From the NCBI GenBank assembly GCA_040383605.1, contig JBEIDF010000056.1, positions 1 to 19,355 of the forward strand: 19,355 bases of DNA. The letters run 5' to 3'. Numbering within the stretch: position 1 is the stretch's first letter; each line of letters opens with the position of its first letter. This document shows, in pieces, positions 6,906 to 14,666 of this stretch. A program made the translations under genes and the position numbers. The notes below the pieces were generated by a model, which saw only the letters and a program-made list of their open reading frames with translations, was not told the origin of the DNA and did no database searches. The DNA is from M3007 sp040383605 (lineage in GTDB: Bacteria; Bacteroidota; Bacteroidia; Chitinophagales; Saprospiraceae).

Positions 6906-9878
6906 TTAGAAACCAAAATTAACGCCGATCGAAATCGTGCGCGCCAAGAAGTAGGTTGTACGACGGTCAATACCGATAGCCAGCGGGTCATTTCCGCCTG
7001 CGAAGCCTCCGTTGTCGGAAGAGCCTGCGTCGGCGAGGCGCGGTTCGGGATCTACGCCGGTGTAGCCGGTCAGCGTGAACAGGTTTTGGCCGCTCACGTA
7101 CACACGGGCTTTGTTAAACCAGCTGCCAGAGCCCAGTTTGAAGTTGTAGCCAAGCGTGGCGTTGTCCAAGCGGAGGAACGTAGCCTTTTCAACGTGCGTG
7201 TCGTCGAAGCGGTTTTGCGCTTTGACGTTTTCGTCGAAGTACTTGGTGTTCACCTTATTCCAGGTTGCAGCTGTCGGGTCCAGGTTTTCGTAGAATACGC
7301 GGTACTCATTGGCGAGATCATGGCCAAACACGCCGCGTAACAAAAAGTTCAAATCAAAGTTACCAAAGGTAAAGTTGTTGTTCATGCTCAGTTCGAACGC
7401 CGGGATACCGTTACCGATTGCGGTTTGGTCTTTGCTGAATACCTCGCGGTTGATCTGGCCATCGCCGTCAATATCCTTATAGGTAATCGAGCCGTCCGGG
7501 TTTACACCTTCGCGGACGGGGCCCCAGAGCGTGCCGAGGTCTGCGCCGTTGTACAGGATCGTATAGAATACGTCGTTTTGACCGGGTGCGCCTACGTTTG
7601 CGGAAGCAACGGTATCTGCGCGGCCCAGGTCGGTCAGTTTCACATTGTACGTCGAGAATACGAAGCTGGGCGTCCACTTGAAGTTATCTTTGTTGACGAG
7701 ATTGTTCAGGTTCACAGCCGCTTCGAAGCCGGTGGATTTGAAGGAGGCGATATTCTGCCAGGTACGGCCTGCAAGATTCGGCGGTTGCGGTACGCCGAAG
7801 AAGAGAAGCAGGTCATTCGTTGTGCGCTGGTAAAAGTCCAACGAACCCGTAACTTTGTAGTCCATCAACGCGAAGTCCACACCTAAGTCAAATTCACCCT
7901 TTTCTTCCCATTTCAGATCCGGGTTCGGGTTTTGCGAAGGACCGTAGCTCGGCACATAATTGCCGTTGAAGTAGAAAGAAGAGCCGGGGAGGAACTGCAG
8001 TTTGGACAGACCGTTTTGGTTGGGTTGGTTACCCGTTACACCGTAACCTACGCGCAGTTTCAGTTGATCTACCGACGGCAGATCCACCAGTTTCTCCAGG
8101 TTCACACCGGCGCTCACCCACGGGAAGGTACCCCAGCGGTTGTTTTCACCGAAGCGGGTGGAACCTTCGCGGCGCAGACCGACTTGACCGAACCACGTGT
8201 CGTTGATATTGAGTTGGGCGCGACCGAAGAAAGCGACCAACGTGTTTTCGCCGCGATAGCTGGATACGTTGGCCAAGCCGCGGAGTACTTCCTGGAATGC
8301 GAGCAGGTTGTTGTTTTCCAGCACATTCGTCAGAATGTTACCGGCGTCCACGCGCATGCCGTCGTACTGGAAGTCCTGGTACGAGTAGCCGCCGAGCAGG
8401 CGGAGGCTGCTGTTGTTGCCGAGGTCAATGCTGTATTCCGACTGGAGTTCGAGCAGGTTGGTGAGGTTGTTGTTTACCCCGCGCACACCGGCGCCGTTCC
8501 GGCCAAAGCCGCGGAATTTGCTTTGCTTGCTGTAGAACTGGCTGTAGTTGTCGCTGGTGCGCTCTTGGCTCAGGTTCAACGCAACATTCCAGTTAGACAT
8601 CAGGTCGTACGTCAGGCGGACGTTACCGAGCATGCGGTTTACTTTACCGCGGTTGAAGTTTTGCTCGATCATAGCGACCGGGTTGAAGTAGTCGAACAGG
8701 TCTTTTTCGACATACCCGCCGAAGCGCGTGTACTCTGCGGCCTCGTCGCGCACGCCGGCCGTTGGGTTGTTCACCACGGCATAGCGGAACGCCTCGGGGA
8801 AGCCGTACTCGGCGTCGCGGGAGGTCAGGAACAAGTTACCGTCAATGGACAGGCGATCGTTCAGCACCTTTTGCGTAAAGCTCAGGCTACCGTTGTACTG
8901 CGTCAGGCCCGTCGTGCGAAGGATGCCCGCAACGTCGCGGTAGTTGAACGAAGCGCGGAAAGAACCGCGACCGGCGCCGCCGGAGATGCTCAGGTTGTGC
9001 ACGTTCGAGGTGCCCGTCTGGGAAATCTCGTCCATCCAGTCGGTGTCAATGTCTTCGCCCGGCGACAGATCCACACCGCCCAGGCGGGTGAAATCGGAGG
9101 CGTTGAGCGTCTCATACCGGCGCGCGATCTGATCGAATGCCACGAAGCCGTTGTATTCGGCGCGGGTTACGCCCGACTGGCCTTTCTTCGTGGTGATCAG
9201 GATAACGCCGGAGGATGCGCGCGTGCCGTAGATAGCGGCGGAGGAACCGTCTTTCAACACGTCAATAGACGCGATGTCGTTCGGATCTACCAGGTTCAGG
9301 CTCACGCCCGGAACGCCGTCCACAACGATCAGCGGCGAAGTACCCGAGGAGATCGAGGACAGACCGCGGAGGCGGATCGCGAACTCGCCGTTCGGGTCAG
9401 AACCCGGGCGGGCGATCGTTACGCCGGCAATCTTACCTTGAATCAACTGGGCGGGGCTGGTTACGTTGCCCCGGTTGAAGTCCTCCGCCTTCACCGATAC
9501 GATGGAGCTGGTGACTTCTTTTGCTTTCAAAGTACCGTAGCCGACAACCACCACCTCGTCCAGCACCGTGCCGGGCTTCAGGGCGATGTCAACCATGTTT
9601 GAGGTACCCAGGTCAACCACTTGCTCCGCGTAGCCTGTGTAGGCAAAGCGAAGTTGGGTGGCGCCTGCGGGCACTTCCACTGAGTAGGCGCCGTCAACGT
9701 TCGTCGTGGCGCCCCGCGAGGTGCCAACAACAACAACGGTCGCACCGATCAGCGCCTCGCCGGACTCTGAATCGGTGACTTTGCCTTTCACAGTGCGTTG
9801 CGCCAAGGCAGCGTTGCTGAACAGCACCAACGCTGCCAACACAAAGCCGCACTTGGTAAGGGTGTGCAAAAGCTTCAT
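6906..9878 (-). CDS. SusC/RagA-family TonB-dependent outer-membrane transporter (copy 2)
   Basis: This 990-residue protein has the complete SusC layout. It has a signal peptide with cleavage near Ala26 (NAALA|Q), a carboxypeptidase-regulatory-like domain (about 28-102; KGKVTDSESGEALIGATVVV), and the TonB-box-like LDEVVVVGYG (106-115). The plug (about 120-235) carries the SusC signature LKDGSSAAIYGTRASSGVIL (209-228), and a long barrel ends in TISIGVNFGF. It imports a ligand captured by the SusD encoded just downstream, powered by TonB-ExbBD. The ATG at 9878 fits the signal peptide. Transcription probably starts near 10133 from the promoter at 10174-10140, giving a leader of about 255 bases with a small ORF and hairpins. 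No sigma/anti-sigma or hybrid two-component regulator gene is adjacent. Confidence 0.97.
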   Translation of the reverse strand: MKLLHTLTKCGFVLAALVLFSNAALAQRTVKGKVTDSESGEALIGATVVVVGTSRGATTNVDGAYSVEVPAGATQLRFAYTGYAEQVVDLGTSNMVDIALKPGTVLDEVVVVGYGTLKAKEVTSSIVSVKAEDFNRGNVTSPAQLIQGKIAGVTIARPGSDPNGEFAIRLRGLSSISSGTSPLIVVDGVPGVSLNLVDPNDIASIDVLKDGSSAAIYGTRASSGVILITTKKGQSGVTRAEYNGFVAFDQIARRYETLNASDFTRLGGVDLSPGEDIDTDWMDEISQTGTSNVHNLSISGGAGRGSFRASFNYRDVAGILRTTGLTQYNGSLSFTQKVLNDRLSIDGNLFLTSRDAEYGFPEAFRYAVVNNPTAGVRDEAAEYTRFGGYVEKDLFDYFNPVAMIEQNFNRGKVNRMLGNVRLTYDLMSNWNVALNLSQERTSDNYSQFYSKQSKFRGFGRNGAGVRGVNNNLTNLLELQSEYSIDLGNNSSLRLLGGYSYQDFQYDGMRVDAGNILTNVLENNNLLAFQEVLRGLANVSSYRGENTLVAFFGRAQLNINDTWFGQVGLRREGSTRFGENNRWGTFPWVSAGVNLEKLVDLPSVDQLKLRVGYGVTGNQPNQNGLSKLQFLPGSSFYFNGNYVPSYGPSQNPNPDLKWEEKGEFDLGVDFALMDYKVTGSLDFYQRTTNDLLLFFGVPQPPNLAGRTWQNIASFKSTGFEAAVNLNNLVNKDNFKWTPSFVFSTYNVKLTDLGRADTVASANVGAPGQNDVFYTILYNGADLGTLWGPVREGVNPDGSITYKDIDGDGQINREVFSKDQTAIGNGIPAFELSMNNNFTFGNFDLNFLLRGVFGHDLANEYRVFYENLDPTAATWNKVNTKYFDENVKAQNRFDDTHVEKATFLRLDNATLGYNFKLGSGSWFNKARVYVSGQNLFTLTGYTGVDPEPRLADAGSSDNGGFAGGNDPLAIGIDRRTTYFLARTISIGVNFGF

Positions 9879-10133
9879 ACAAAATTTAAATTTAGTTAAA
9901 GTAAATGAATGAAAATTATCGTAATGAATAATTCACTCTAATAAGGTGGATTAACAAAGAAGTGCTCGCCAAGTCTCTGCGACTGGCAGCGCAATCAGGA
10001 TTTTATTTGGCGAGGACGCTGGTTGGCGGGCCGCTCCTGTTAACGACCCTCTGATGTTAAGGCGCTGCTAAGGTAGTGATTCATTGGAAAAACAAACAAA
10101 AGCTTTTTTGAAATTTTTTATAAAAGAGTGCAA
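9879..10133 (-). promoter_or_regulatory. Structured 5' leader of susC2
   Basis: This gene-free stretch, read on the minus strand, should be the untranslated leader of the susC2 mRNA. It holds an AT-rich start, a 14-codon ORF (10084-10040), and a hairpin TTAAC/GTTAA (10060-10056 with 10044-10040) that overlaps the ORF end. An 8-bp perfect inverted repeat follows, CTCGCCAA (10014-10007) with TTGGCGAG (9972-9965), enclosing a smaller TGCG/CGCA stem. A second CGCCAA at 10028-10023 could compete for the same 3' arm. An AT-rich tail of about 85 bases leads to the susC2 ATG. No known riboswitch consensus is recognised. An attenuator or protein-binding leader is inferred, not shown. Confidence 0.5.
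10040..10084 (-). CDS. Candidate 14-residue leader peptide (uORF) before susC2
   Basis: An ATG at 10084-10082 opens a frame of 14 codons, MNHYLSSALTSEGR, with a TAA at 10042-10040. It lies about 50 bases after the inferred transcription start and about 160 bases before susC2. Its last codons form the 3' arm of the TTAAC/GTTAA hairpin, so translation would melt that stem. Short ORFs occur by chance, and there is no Shine-Dalgarno sequence, although most genes here lack one too. Confidence 0.35.
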   Translation of the reverse strand: MNHYLSSALTSEGR

Positions 10134-10139
10134 ACCGAA

Positions 10140-10174
10140 CAAAATTACCTTGTTTGCAGGCTGTTTTGCGCAAA
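10140..10174 (-). promoter_or_regulatory. Promoter of susC2-susD2
   Basis: On the minus strand, TTTG (10174-10171) is followed after 23 bases by TAATTTTG (10147-10140), which fits the TTTG ... TAnnTTTG pattern of the primary sigma factor in Bacteroidota. The spacer is at the long end of the usual range. Transcription would start near 10133. Confidence 0.55.
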
Positions 10175-10242
10175 CGGCCGGGAGCCTGCTCCCCCTGTTT
10201 CAAAATATTATTTCAGCATGCTGATTTACACCCGCGCGCCTG

Positions 10243-10250
10243 TATCTTTG
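10243..10250 (+). promoter_or_regulatory. -7 element of aguA, four bases before the ATG
   Basis: TATCTTTG matches TAnnTTTG exactly and ends four bases before the aguA start codon, so transcription should begin at or very near the ATG. The -33 element is weak: no TTG is found 19-21 bases upstream. Confidence 0.55.
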
Positions 10251-10254
10251 CCGG

Positions 10255-11313
10255 ATGCAAAATACAGCCGAATCGGTCCGGTTGCCCGCTGAATGGGAAC
10301 CGCAAAGCGCCGTCCAACTGACCCTGCCCCATGCCGACACGGACTGGGGGCCTGTGCTGCCGGATGTGCTGCCGGTCTTCGTCCAAATCGCGGAAACTAT
10401 CGCCCGCTTCGAACCGGTGCTGGTCGTCGCACAGGACGCCGATGCCGCCCGCCAGCTGCTCGGCCACCTGCCGCCCAACCGCCTCCGAATCCTCGAAATC
10501 CCGTCCAACGACTCCTGGGCAAGGGATCACGGCGCCATCTCCATCGAACGAGACGGACAGCCGGAACTGCTGAATTTTGTGTTCAACGGCTGGGGACTCA
10601 AATTCCCCGCCAATAAAGATAACCTGATCACCACCCGGCTCCGCGACGCCCACGCCTTCGCCTGCCCGGTGCGGCACGGCGGTCTGGTGCTGGAAGGCGG
10701 CGGAATTGAAAGCGACGGCCAGGGTACGCTGCTCGCCACCGCCGAATGCCTGCTGTCGCCCAACCGCAATCCGCACCTGGACGCCGCCGAACTGGAAGCG
10801 CAACTCAAAACACTGTTCGGTCTCCAACGGGTGCTGTGGTTGCACCACGGCTATCTTGAAGGGGACGATACGGACTCCCATATTGATACGCTGGCCCGCT
10901 TTTGCAGCCCGGATACGATCGCGTACGTGCGCTGCACCGATCCGGCGGACGCGCATTTCGAGGCGCTTCAAGCCATGGAGCAGGAATTGCAATCGTTCAG
11001 AACGCTGTCCGGCAAACCTTACCGCCTGGCGCCCCTGCCCTGGCCGGACGCCTGCTACGGCCCGGACGGCGAACGCCTGCCCGCCACCTACGCCAATTTC
11101 CTTATTATTAATGGCGCCGTGTTAGTCCCAACGTACAATCTTCCCCAGGATCAGGCCGCCTTGGAAATCCTGCAGGCGCTTTTCCCGGATCGGGAAATCA
11201 TCGGCATCCCCTGTCGGCCGCTTATCCTGCAGCACGGATCGCTCCACTGCGTCACCATGCAGTACGCAGCAGGAACAACCGCCGGCTTCAACGAAAAAAC
11301 AATCGTTCCATGA
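10255..11313 (+). CDS. aguA: Agmatine deiminase (PAD_porph family)
   Basis: This 352-residue enzyme should convert agmatine to N-carbamoylputrescine and ammonia in the cytoplasm. Family motifs appear in order: PAEWEPQSAV near the N terminus, PSNDSWARDHGA (83-94) with Asp91, GGGIESDG (148-155), GDDTDSHID (203-211) with His209, and HGSLHCVTMQ (327-336) with the nucleophilic Cys332. All catalytic groups of the guanidine-modifying superfamily are present. There is no signal peptide, unlike the secreted peptidyl-arginine deiminase of Porphyromonas. The start is fixed because homologues begin about ten residues before PAEWEP and no other ATG is near. The stop overlaps the next gene by four bases (ATGA). 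The adjacent amidase supports the agmatine assignment. Confidence 0.95.
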   Translation: MQNTAESVRLPAEWEPQSAVQLTLPHADTDWGPVLPDVLPVFVQIAETIARFEPVLVVAQDADAARQLLGHLPPNRLRILEIPSNDSWARDHGAISIERDGQPELLNFVFNGWGLKFPANKDNLITTRLRDAHAFACPVRHGGLVLEGGGIESDGQGTLLATAECLLSPNRNPHLDAAELEAQLKTLFGLQRVLWLHHGYLEGDDTDSHIDTLARFCSPDTIAYVRCTDPADAHFEALQAMEQELQSFRTLSGKPYRLAPLPWPDACYGPDGERLPATYANFLIINGAVLVPTYNLPQDQAALEILQALFPDREIIGIPCRPLILQHGSLHCVTMQYAAGTTAGFNEKTIVP

Positions 11314-12185
11314 AAGTAGGTTTGGTTCAGCATGCCTGCACAGGCGACAAAGCCACCAATATCCGCAGATCGCTCGAAGGCATCGCCGATTGCGCCCGCC
11401 AGGGCGCCGAATTGGTCGTGCTGCAGGAATTGCACTGCGGCATATACTTTTGCCAGGTCGAAGATACCGCCATGTTTGATCTGGCAGAACCCATCCCAGG
11501 CCCGGATACCGAAGCCTTCAGCAGGGCAGCCCGAACGCACGGCCTCGTGCTGGTGTCCTCGCTTTTCGAAAAACGCGCCCCGGGTCTCTACCATAATACC
11601 GCCGTCGTATTCGAAAAGGACGGCTCGATTGCCGGGAAATACCGCAAAATGCACATCCCGGACGACCCTGCCTACTACGAAAAATTTTATTTCACCCCCG
11701 GCGATCTCGGGTTCCAACCCATCCAAACCTCCGTTGGCAAGTTGGGCGTGCTCGTCTGCTGGGACCAATGGTACCCGGAAGCCGCCCGCCTCATGGCGCT
11801 CGCCGGCGCCGATATCCTGATTTATCCCACCGCCATCGGCTGGGAAAGCACAGACGAAGCGGCCGAAAAAAACCGGCAGTATGACGCTTGGTTCACGATC
11901 CAGCGCGGCCATGCCATCGCCAACGGCCTGCCCCTCGTCGCCGTCAACCGCACCGGCCACGAACCCGACTGGAGCGGCGCCACCAACGGCATCCAATTCT
12001 GGGGCCAAAGCTTCGCCGCAGGCCCCCAGGGCGAAATCCTTGCGCGCGCAGCGCCCGACCAAGCGCAAAATCTGGTCGTGGATATCAACAAAACACGCAC
12101 GGAATCTGTTCGGAGAATCTGGCCCTTCTTCCGCGACCGCCGAATAGACGCCTACCAGGATATTATAAAACGATACAGAGATTGA
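11310..12185 (+). CDS. aguB: N-carbamoylputrescine amidase (nitrilase/CN-hydrolase family)
   Basis: This 291-residue cytoplasmic enzyme should hydrolyse N-carbamoylputrescine to putrescine, carbon dioxide and ammonia. The nitrilase triad is intact: Glu40 in LQELHCGIYF, Lys113 in YRKMHIPDDP and Cys150 in LVCWDQWYPEAARL. The segments HIPDDPAYYEKFYFTPGD and YPTAIGW are typical of the AguB subgroup. The ATG shares four bases with the aguA stop, so the two are translationally coupled. Together they form the complete agmatine-to-putrescine route. The source of agmatine (arginine decarboxylase) is not in the window. Confidence 0.95.
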   Translation: MKVGLVQHACTGDKATNIRRSLEGIADCARQGAELVVLQELHCGIYFCQVEDTAMFDLAEPIPGPDTEAFSRAARTHGLVLVSSLFEKRAPGLYHNTAVVFEKDGSIAGKYRKMHIPDDPAYYEKFYFTPGDLGFQPIQTSVGKLGVLVCWDQWYPEAARLMALAGADILIYPTAIGWESTDEAAEKNRQYDAWFTIQRGHAIANGLPLVAVNRTGHEPDWSGATNGIQFWGQSFAAGPQGEILARAAPDQAQNLVVDINKTRTESVRRIWPFFRDRRIDAYQDIIKRYRD

Positions 12186-12194
12186 TGTGGGAAT

Positions 12195-12288
12195 GCGGAT
12201 TTCAGATTGCGGATTTGGGATTGTAGGTTATTTTTTGTTGGCAATCCCCAATCCGAAATCCCCAATCCCCAATCCAAATTCCCCAATT
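12195..12288. repeat. GGATT-rich inverted repeat (copy B)
   Basis: The left arm (12195-12223) carries GCGGATTTCAGATTGCGGATT and GGGATTG, and the right arm (12242-12288) carries repeated CCCCAATCC units. The arms are imperfect reverse complements around an 18-base T-rich centre, so the RNA could fold. The right arm has the same units as 4595-4635. It lies 9 bases after the aguB stop and 21 bases before the next start, and could end the aguAB transcript, although no clean T-tract follows the stem. Confidence 0.6.
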
Positions 12289-12309
12289 GATTAAATCCAC
12301 AATTCAACG

Positions 12310-13935
12310 ATGGTTACAGAATTTGAAAAAAACCTCGACGCCTACAAGCTCCTCATTTCCAATCTCAACCGCCGTTTAGAGGCTATATACGAGGGAGGCG
12401 GTAAAAAACGGCAGGAAAAACTCCGCGAGGAGGGCAAAATGGGCGCGCGGGAGCGTATTGACTATCTGTTGGACGCCGGCGCGCCGCGGGTGGAAATCGG
12501 CGCTTTCGCCGGGTACGAACTGTACAAGGAACACGGCGGTTGTCCGGCCGGCGGGGTTGTCGTCGTCATCGGGTACGTGCGCGGCAGGCAGTGCATTGTC
12601 GTCGCCAACGACGCCACGGTGAAAGCAGGCGCCTGGTTTCCGATTACCGGAAAAAAGAACCTGCGCGCGCAGGAAATCGCCATGGAAAACCGCCTGCCTA
12701 TTATTTATTTAGTGGACAGCGCCGGCGTGTACTTGCCGATGCAGGATGAAATATTTCCCGACAAAGAGCATTTTGGCCGGATTTTCCGCAACAACGCCCG
12801 GCTCTCTGCTGCCGGCATCCCGCAAATTGCCGCCATCATGGGCGCTTGTGTGGCCGGCGGCGCGTACCTGCCCATTATGTCCGACGAGGCGCTGATCGTA
12901 GAGGGCACCGGTTCGGTGTTTCTCGCAGGCCCTTACCTGGTGAAAGCTGCCATTGGCGAGGACGCCGACAAAGAAACGCTGGGCGGCGCCCATACCCACA
13001 ATGCCATCAGCGGCGTCACGGATTATAAGATGCCCAACGATCAGACCTGCCTGGATACGGTGCGGCAACTAATAGACAAAATGGGCCGCTCCGAACAAAC
13101 GGGTTTCGACCGGGCAACGCCCCAACTGCCGCCCGGCAATCCGGACGATCTATTGGGTATTTTCCCGGAGCACGCCGCTAAACCGTACAATACCATCGAA
13201 TTGGTGCAGCGCCTGGTGGACGGCGGCGAGCTGGTACAATACAAGGAACACTATGGCAAAACGATCTTGTGCGCCTACGCGCGCATAGACGGCTGGGCGG
13301 TGGGCATTGTGGCCAATAACCGCCAGGTCGTCAAAACGGCCAAAGGCGAATTTCAATTCGGCGGCGTCATCTACTCCGATTCCGCCGATAAGGCCACCCG
13401 GTTTATCCTGAACTGCAACCAGAAAAAAATTCCCCTCGTATTTTTGCACGACGTGACCGGCTTCATGGTCGGCACGCGCTCCGAACACGGCGGGATCATC
13501 AAAGACGGCGCAAAAATGGTCAATGCGGTCGCCAACAGCACCGTGCCGAAATTCTCCGTGGTGATCGGCAATTCGTATGGCGCCGGCAATTACGCCATGT
13601 GCGGAAAAGCCTACGATCCCCGCCTGATTGTGGCCTGGCCAACCGCCAAAATCGCGGTCATGGGCGGCGAACAGGCGGCCAAAGTGCTGACGCAAATACA
13701 GGTACAGACGCTCAAATCAAAGGGGCACGCACCCGACCCGGAGGCCGAAAAGCGCTTGTTCGAAGAAACCAGCAAGCGCTACAACGAGCAGACAACGCCC
13801 TACTACGCCGCCGCACGGCTGTGGGTGGATGCCATTATTGACCCCCGCGATACCCGCTTGTGGATCAGCCAGGGCATCGCGGCGGCCAACCAGGCGCCGG
13901 TGGAAAAATTCAACGTCGGCGTTATACAGAGCTGA
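12310..13935 (+). CDS. Acyl-CoA carboxylase, carboxyltransferase (beta) subunit, methylcrotonyl-CoA carboxylase type
   Basis: This 541-residue protein has two crotonase-like carboxyltransferase halves. Marks are KMGARERIDYLLD (43-55), VDSAGVYLPMQDEIFPDKEH (135-154), HFGRIF (154-159) and MGACVAGGAYLPIMSDEA (177-194), whose GGAY forms an oxyanion hole. The second half has FLHDVTGFMVGTRSEHGGI and GNSYGAGNYAMCG. The DEIFPD..HFGRIF segment favours the 3-methylcrotonyl-CoA (leucine degradation) subgroup over propionyl-CoA carboxylase, but geranyl-CoA or other acyl-CoA substrates cannot be ruled out. It needs a biotin carboxylase/BCCP alpha subunit, which is not in the window. The start at ATG 12310 gives a normal N terminus. 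No TAnnTTTG motif was found directly upstream; readthrough from aguAB is possible. Confidence 0.92.
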   Translation: MVTEFEKNLDAYKLLISNLNRRLEAIYEGGGKKRQEKLREEGKMGARERIDYLLDAGAPRVEIGAFAGYELYKEHGGCPAGGVVVVIGYVRGRQCIVVANDATVKAGAWFPITGKKNLRAQEIAMENRLPIIYLVDSAGVYLPMQDEIFPDKEHFGRIFRNNARLSAAGIPQIAAIMGACVAGGAYLPIMSDEALIVEGTGSVFLAGPYLVKAAIGEDADKETLGGAHTHNAISGVTDYKMPNDQTCLDTVRQLIDKMGRSEQTGFDRATPQLPPGNPDDLLGIFPEHAAKPYNTIELVQRLVDGGELVQYKEHYGKTILCAYARIDGWAVGIVANNRQVVKTAKGEFQFGGVIYSDSADKATRFILNCNQKKIPLVFLHDVTGFMVGTRSEHGGIIKDGAKMVNAVANSTVPKFSVVIGNSYGAGNYAMCGKAYDPRLIVAWPTAKIAVMGGEQAAKVLTQIQVQTLKSKGHAPDPEAEKRLFEETSKRYNEQTTPYYAAARLWVDAIIDPRDTRLWISQGIAAANQAPVEKFNVGVIQS

Positions 13936-13943
13936 GCGATGGG

Positions 13944-14520
13944 GCCGGCGCCGTGCCGGAGCGGATGTTGCCGCGGCGAGCCCGTATAGGTGTTGTCCAC
14001 AGCAATCATTACTCTTCGATCCGCTGCGCCGTACTGATCTGCGAGCGCGCGGCACATGGCGATATCCACCAGGTCGTTGGTTGGGTTGGCAGGCGTTTCG
14101 ATAAAAATCATCGCCATCCGGTCTTTTTTCCGGAGGATTCGATGATCTGTTCGAGTTCCTCCAGCGTGGCATGCGGGCGGAATCCGCGCACTTCCACCCC
14201 CATTTGGTGAGAACATGGTGCACGAAATGGCTGGTACCGCCGTAAAGCGGGTTGCTGTAGAGCAACAGATCGCCGGGTTGCAGAAACTCCATCATAGCGG
14301 TGGTGATCGCCGACATACCGCTTTTGAAGGCGGCGCAGGCTTCTGCTTTGTCCCAGAGCGTCAGGCGGTCTTCCAGAATTTCCATGTTCGGATTATTCAA
14401 TCGGCTGTAAATCAGGCCTGTTTTTTCGCGTGCTTTGCGTTCCCGCAGGCCGTACGCGAGCTCGAAAAAGCTTTGCCGTCTTCTGCCAACCAGGAAGCAG
14501 AGCCGTCAGATTTTCTACAG
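13944..14520 (-). pseudogene. Truncated, frameshifted Cys/Met-metabolism PLP enzyme (methionine gamma-lyase / cystathionine gamma-lyase type)
   Basis: Homology to the N-terminal half of this PLP-enzyme family is spread over shifting minus-strand frames. The order is AEDGKAF, then FFELAYGLRERKA, GLIYSRLNNPNMEILEDRLT, FKSGMSAITTAMMEFLQPGD and NPLYGGTSHFVHHVL, then GVEVRGFRPHATLEELEQII, and last MAMIFIETPANPTNDLVDIA and VDNTYTG..QHPLRHGA. Frames change at three homopolymers: T5 (14469-14465), G5 (14201-14197) and A6 (14129-14124). In each, one extra base restores the frame. Homology stops at about 13944, nine bases from the stop of the carboxyltransferase gene. The part with the PLP-binding lysine is missing, and no start is visible above 14520. 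It is non-functional. Confidence 0.85.
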
Positions 14521-14666
14521 ACGAAGCAGGAGGCAAGGCATGAGGGGAATAATGCAACCCAAAAACGTATTACAAAAATAAATTATTAATCTGTAAACTT
14601 ATTTTAGGACGGGTCACACCAATACATGAAAGACTGGAATTGCGGTTAGAATTGACATGTGCGAAG

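Noticed and set aside
7932..9602. 556-codon open frame on the plus strand.
   Set aside because: It is antisense to the well-supported susC2 gene, its protein is Val/Ala/Glu/Arg-rich with no family features, and it arises from the GC-biased codon use of the opposite strand.
9879..10254. Known riboswitch (cobalamin, TPP) or RNA-guided regulator locus before susC2.
   Set aside because: No cobalamin or TPP core consensus is present, and there is no Cas12f-like, TnpB-like or ECF sigma gene in the window.
12230..12239. TATTTTTTG as a promoter for the carboxyltransferase gene.
   Set aside because: The spacing inside the motif is one base too long and it lies in the loop of the inverted repeat; no -33 element is present.
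13717..14400. 227-codon minus-strand frame as an intact gene.
   Set aside because: Only its first 67 or so residues match the PLP-enzyme family; the rest is out of frame and then antisense to the carboxyltransferase gene.
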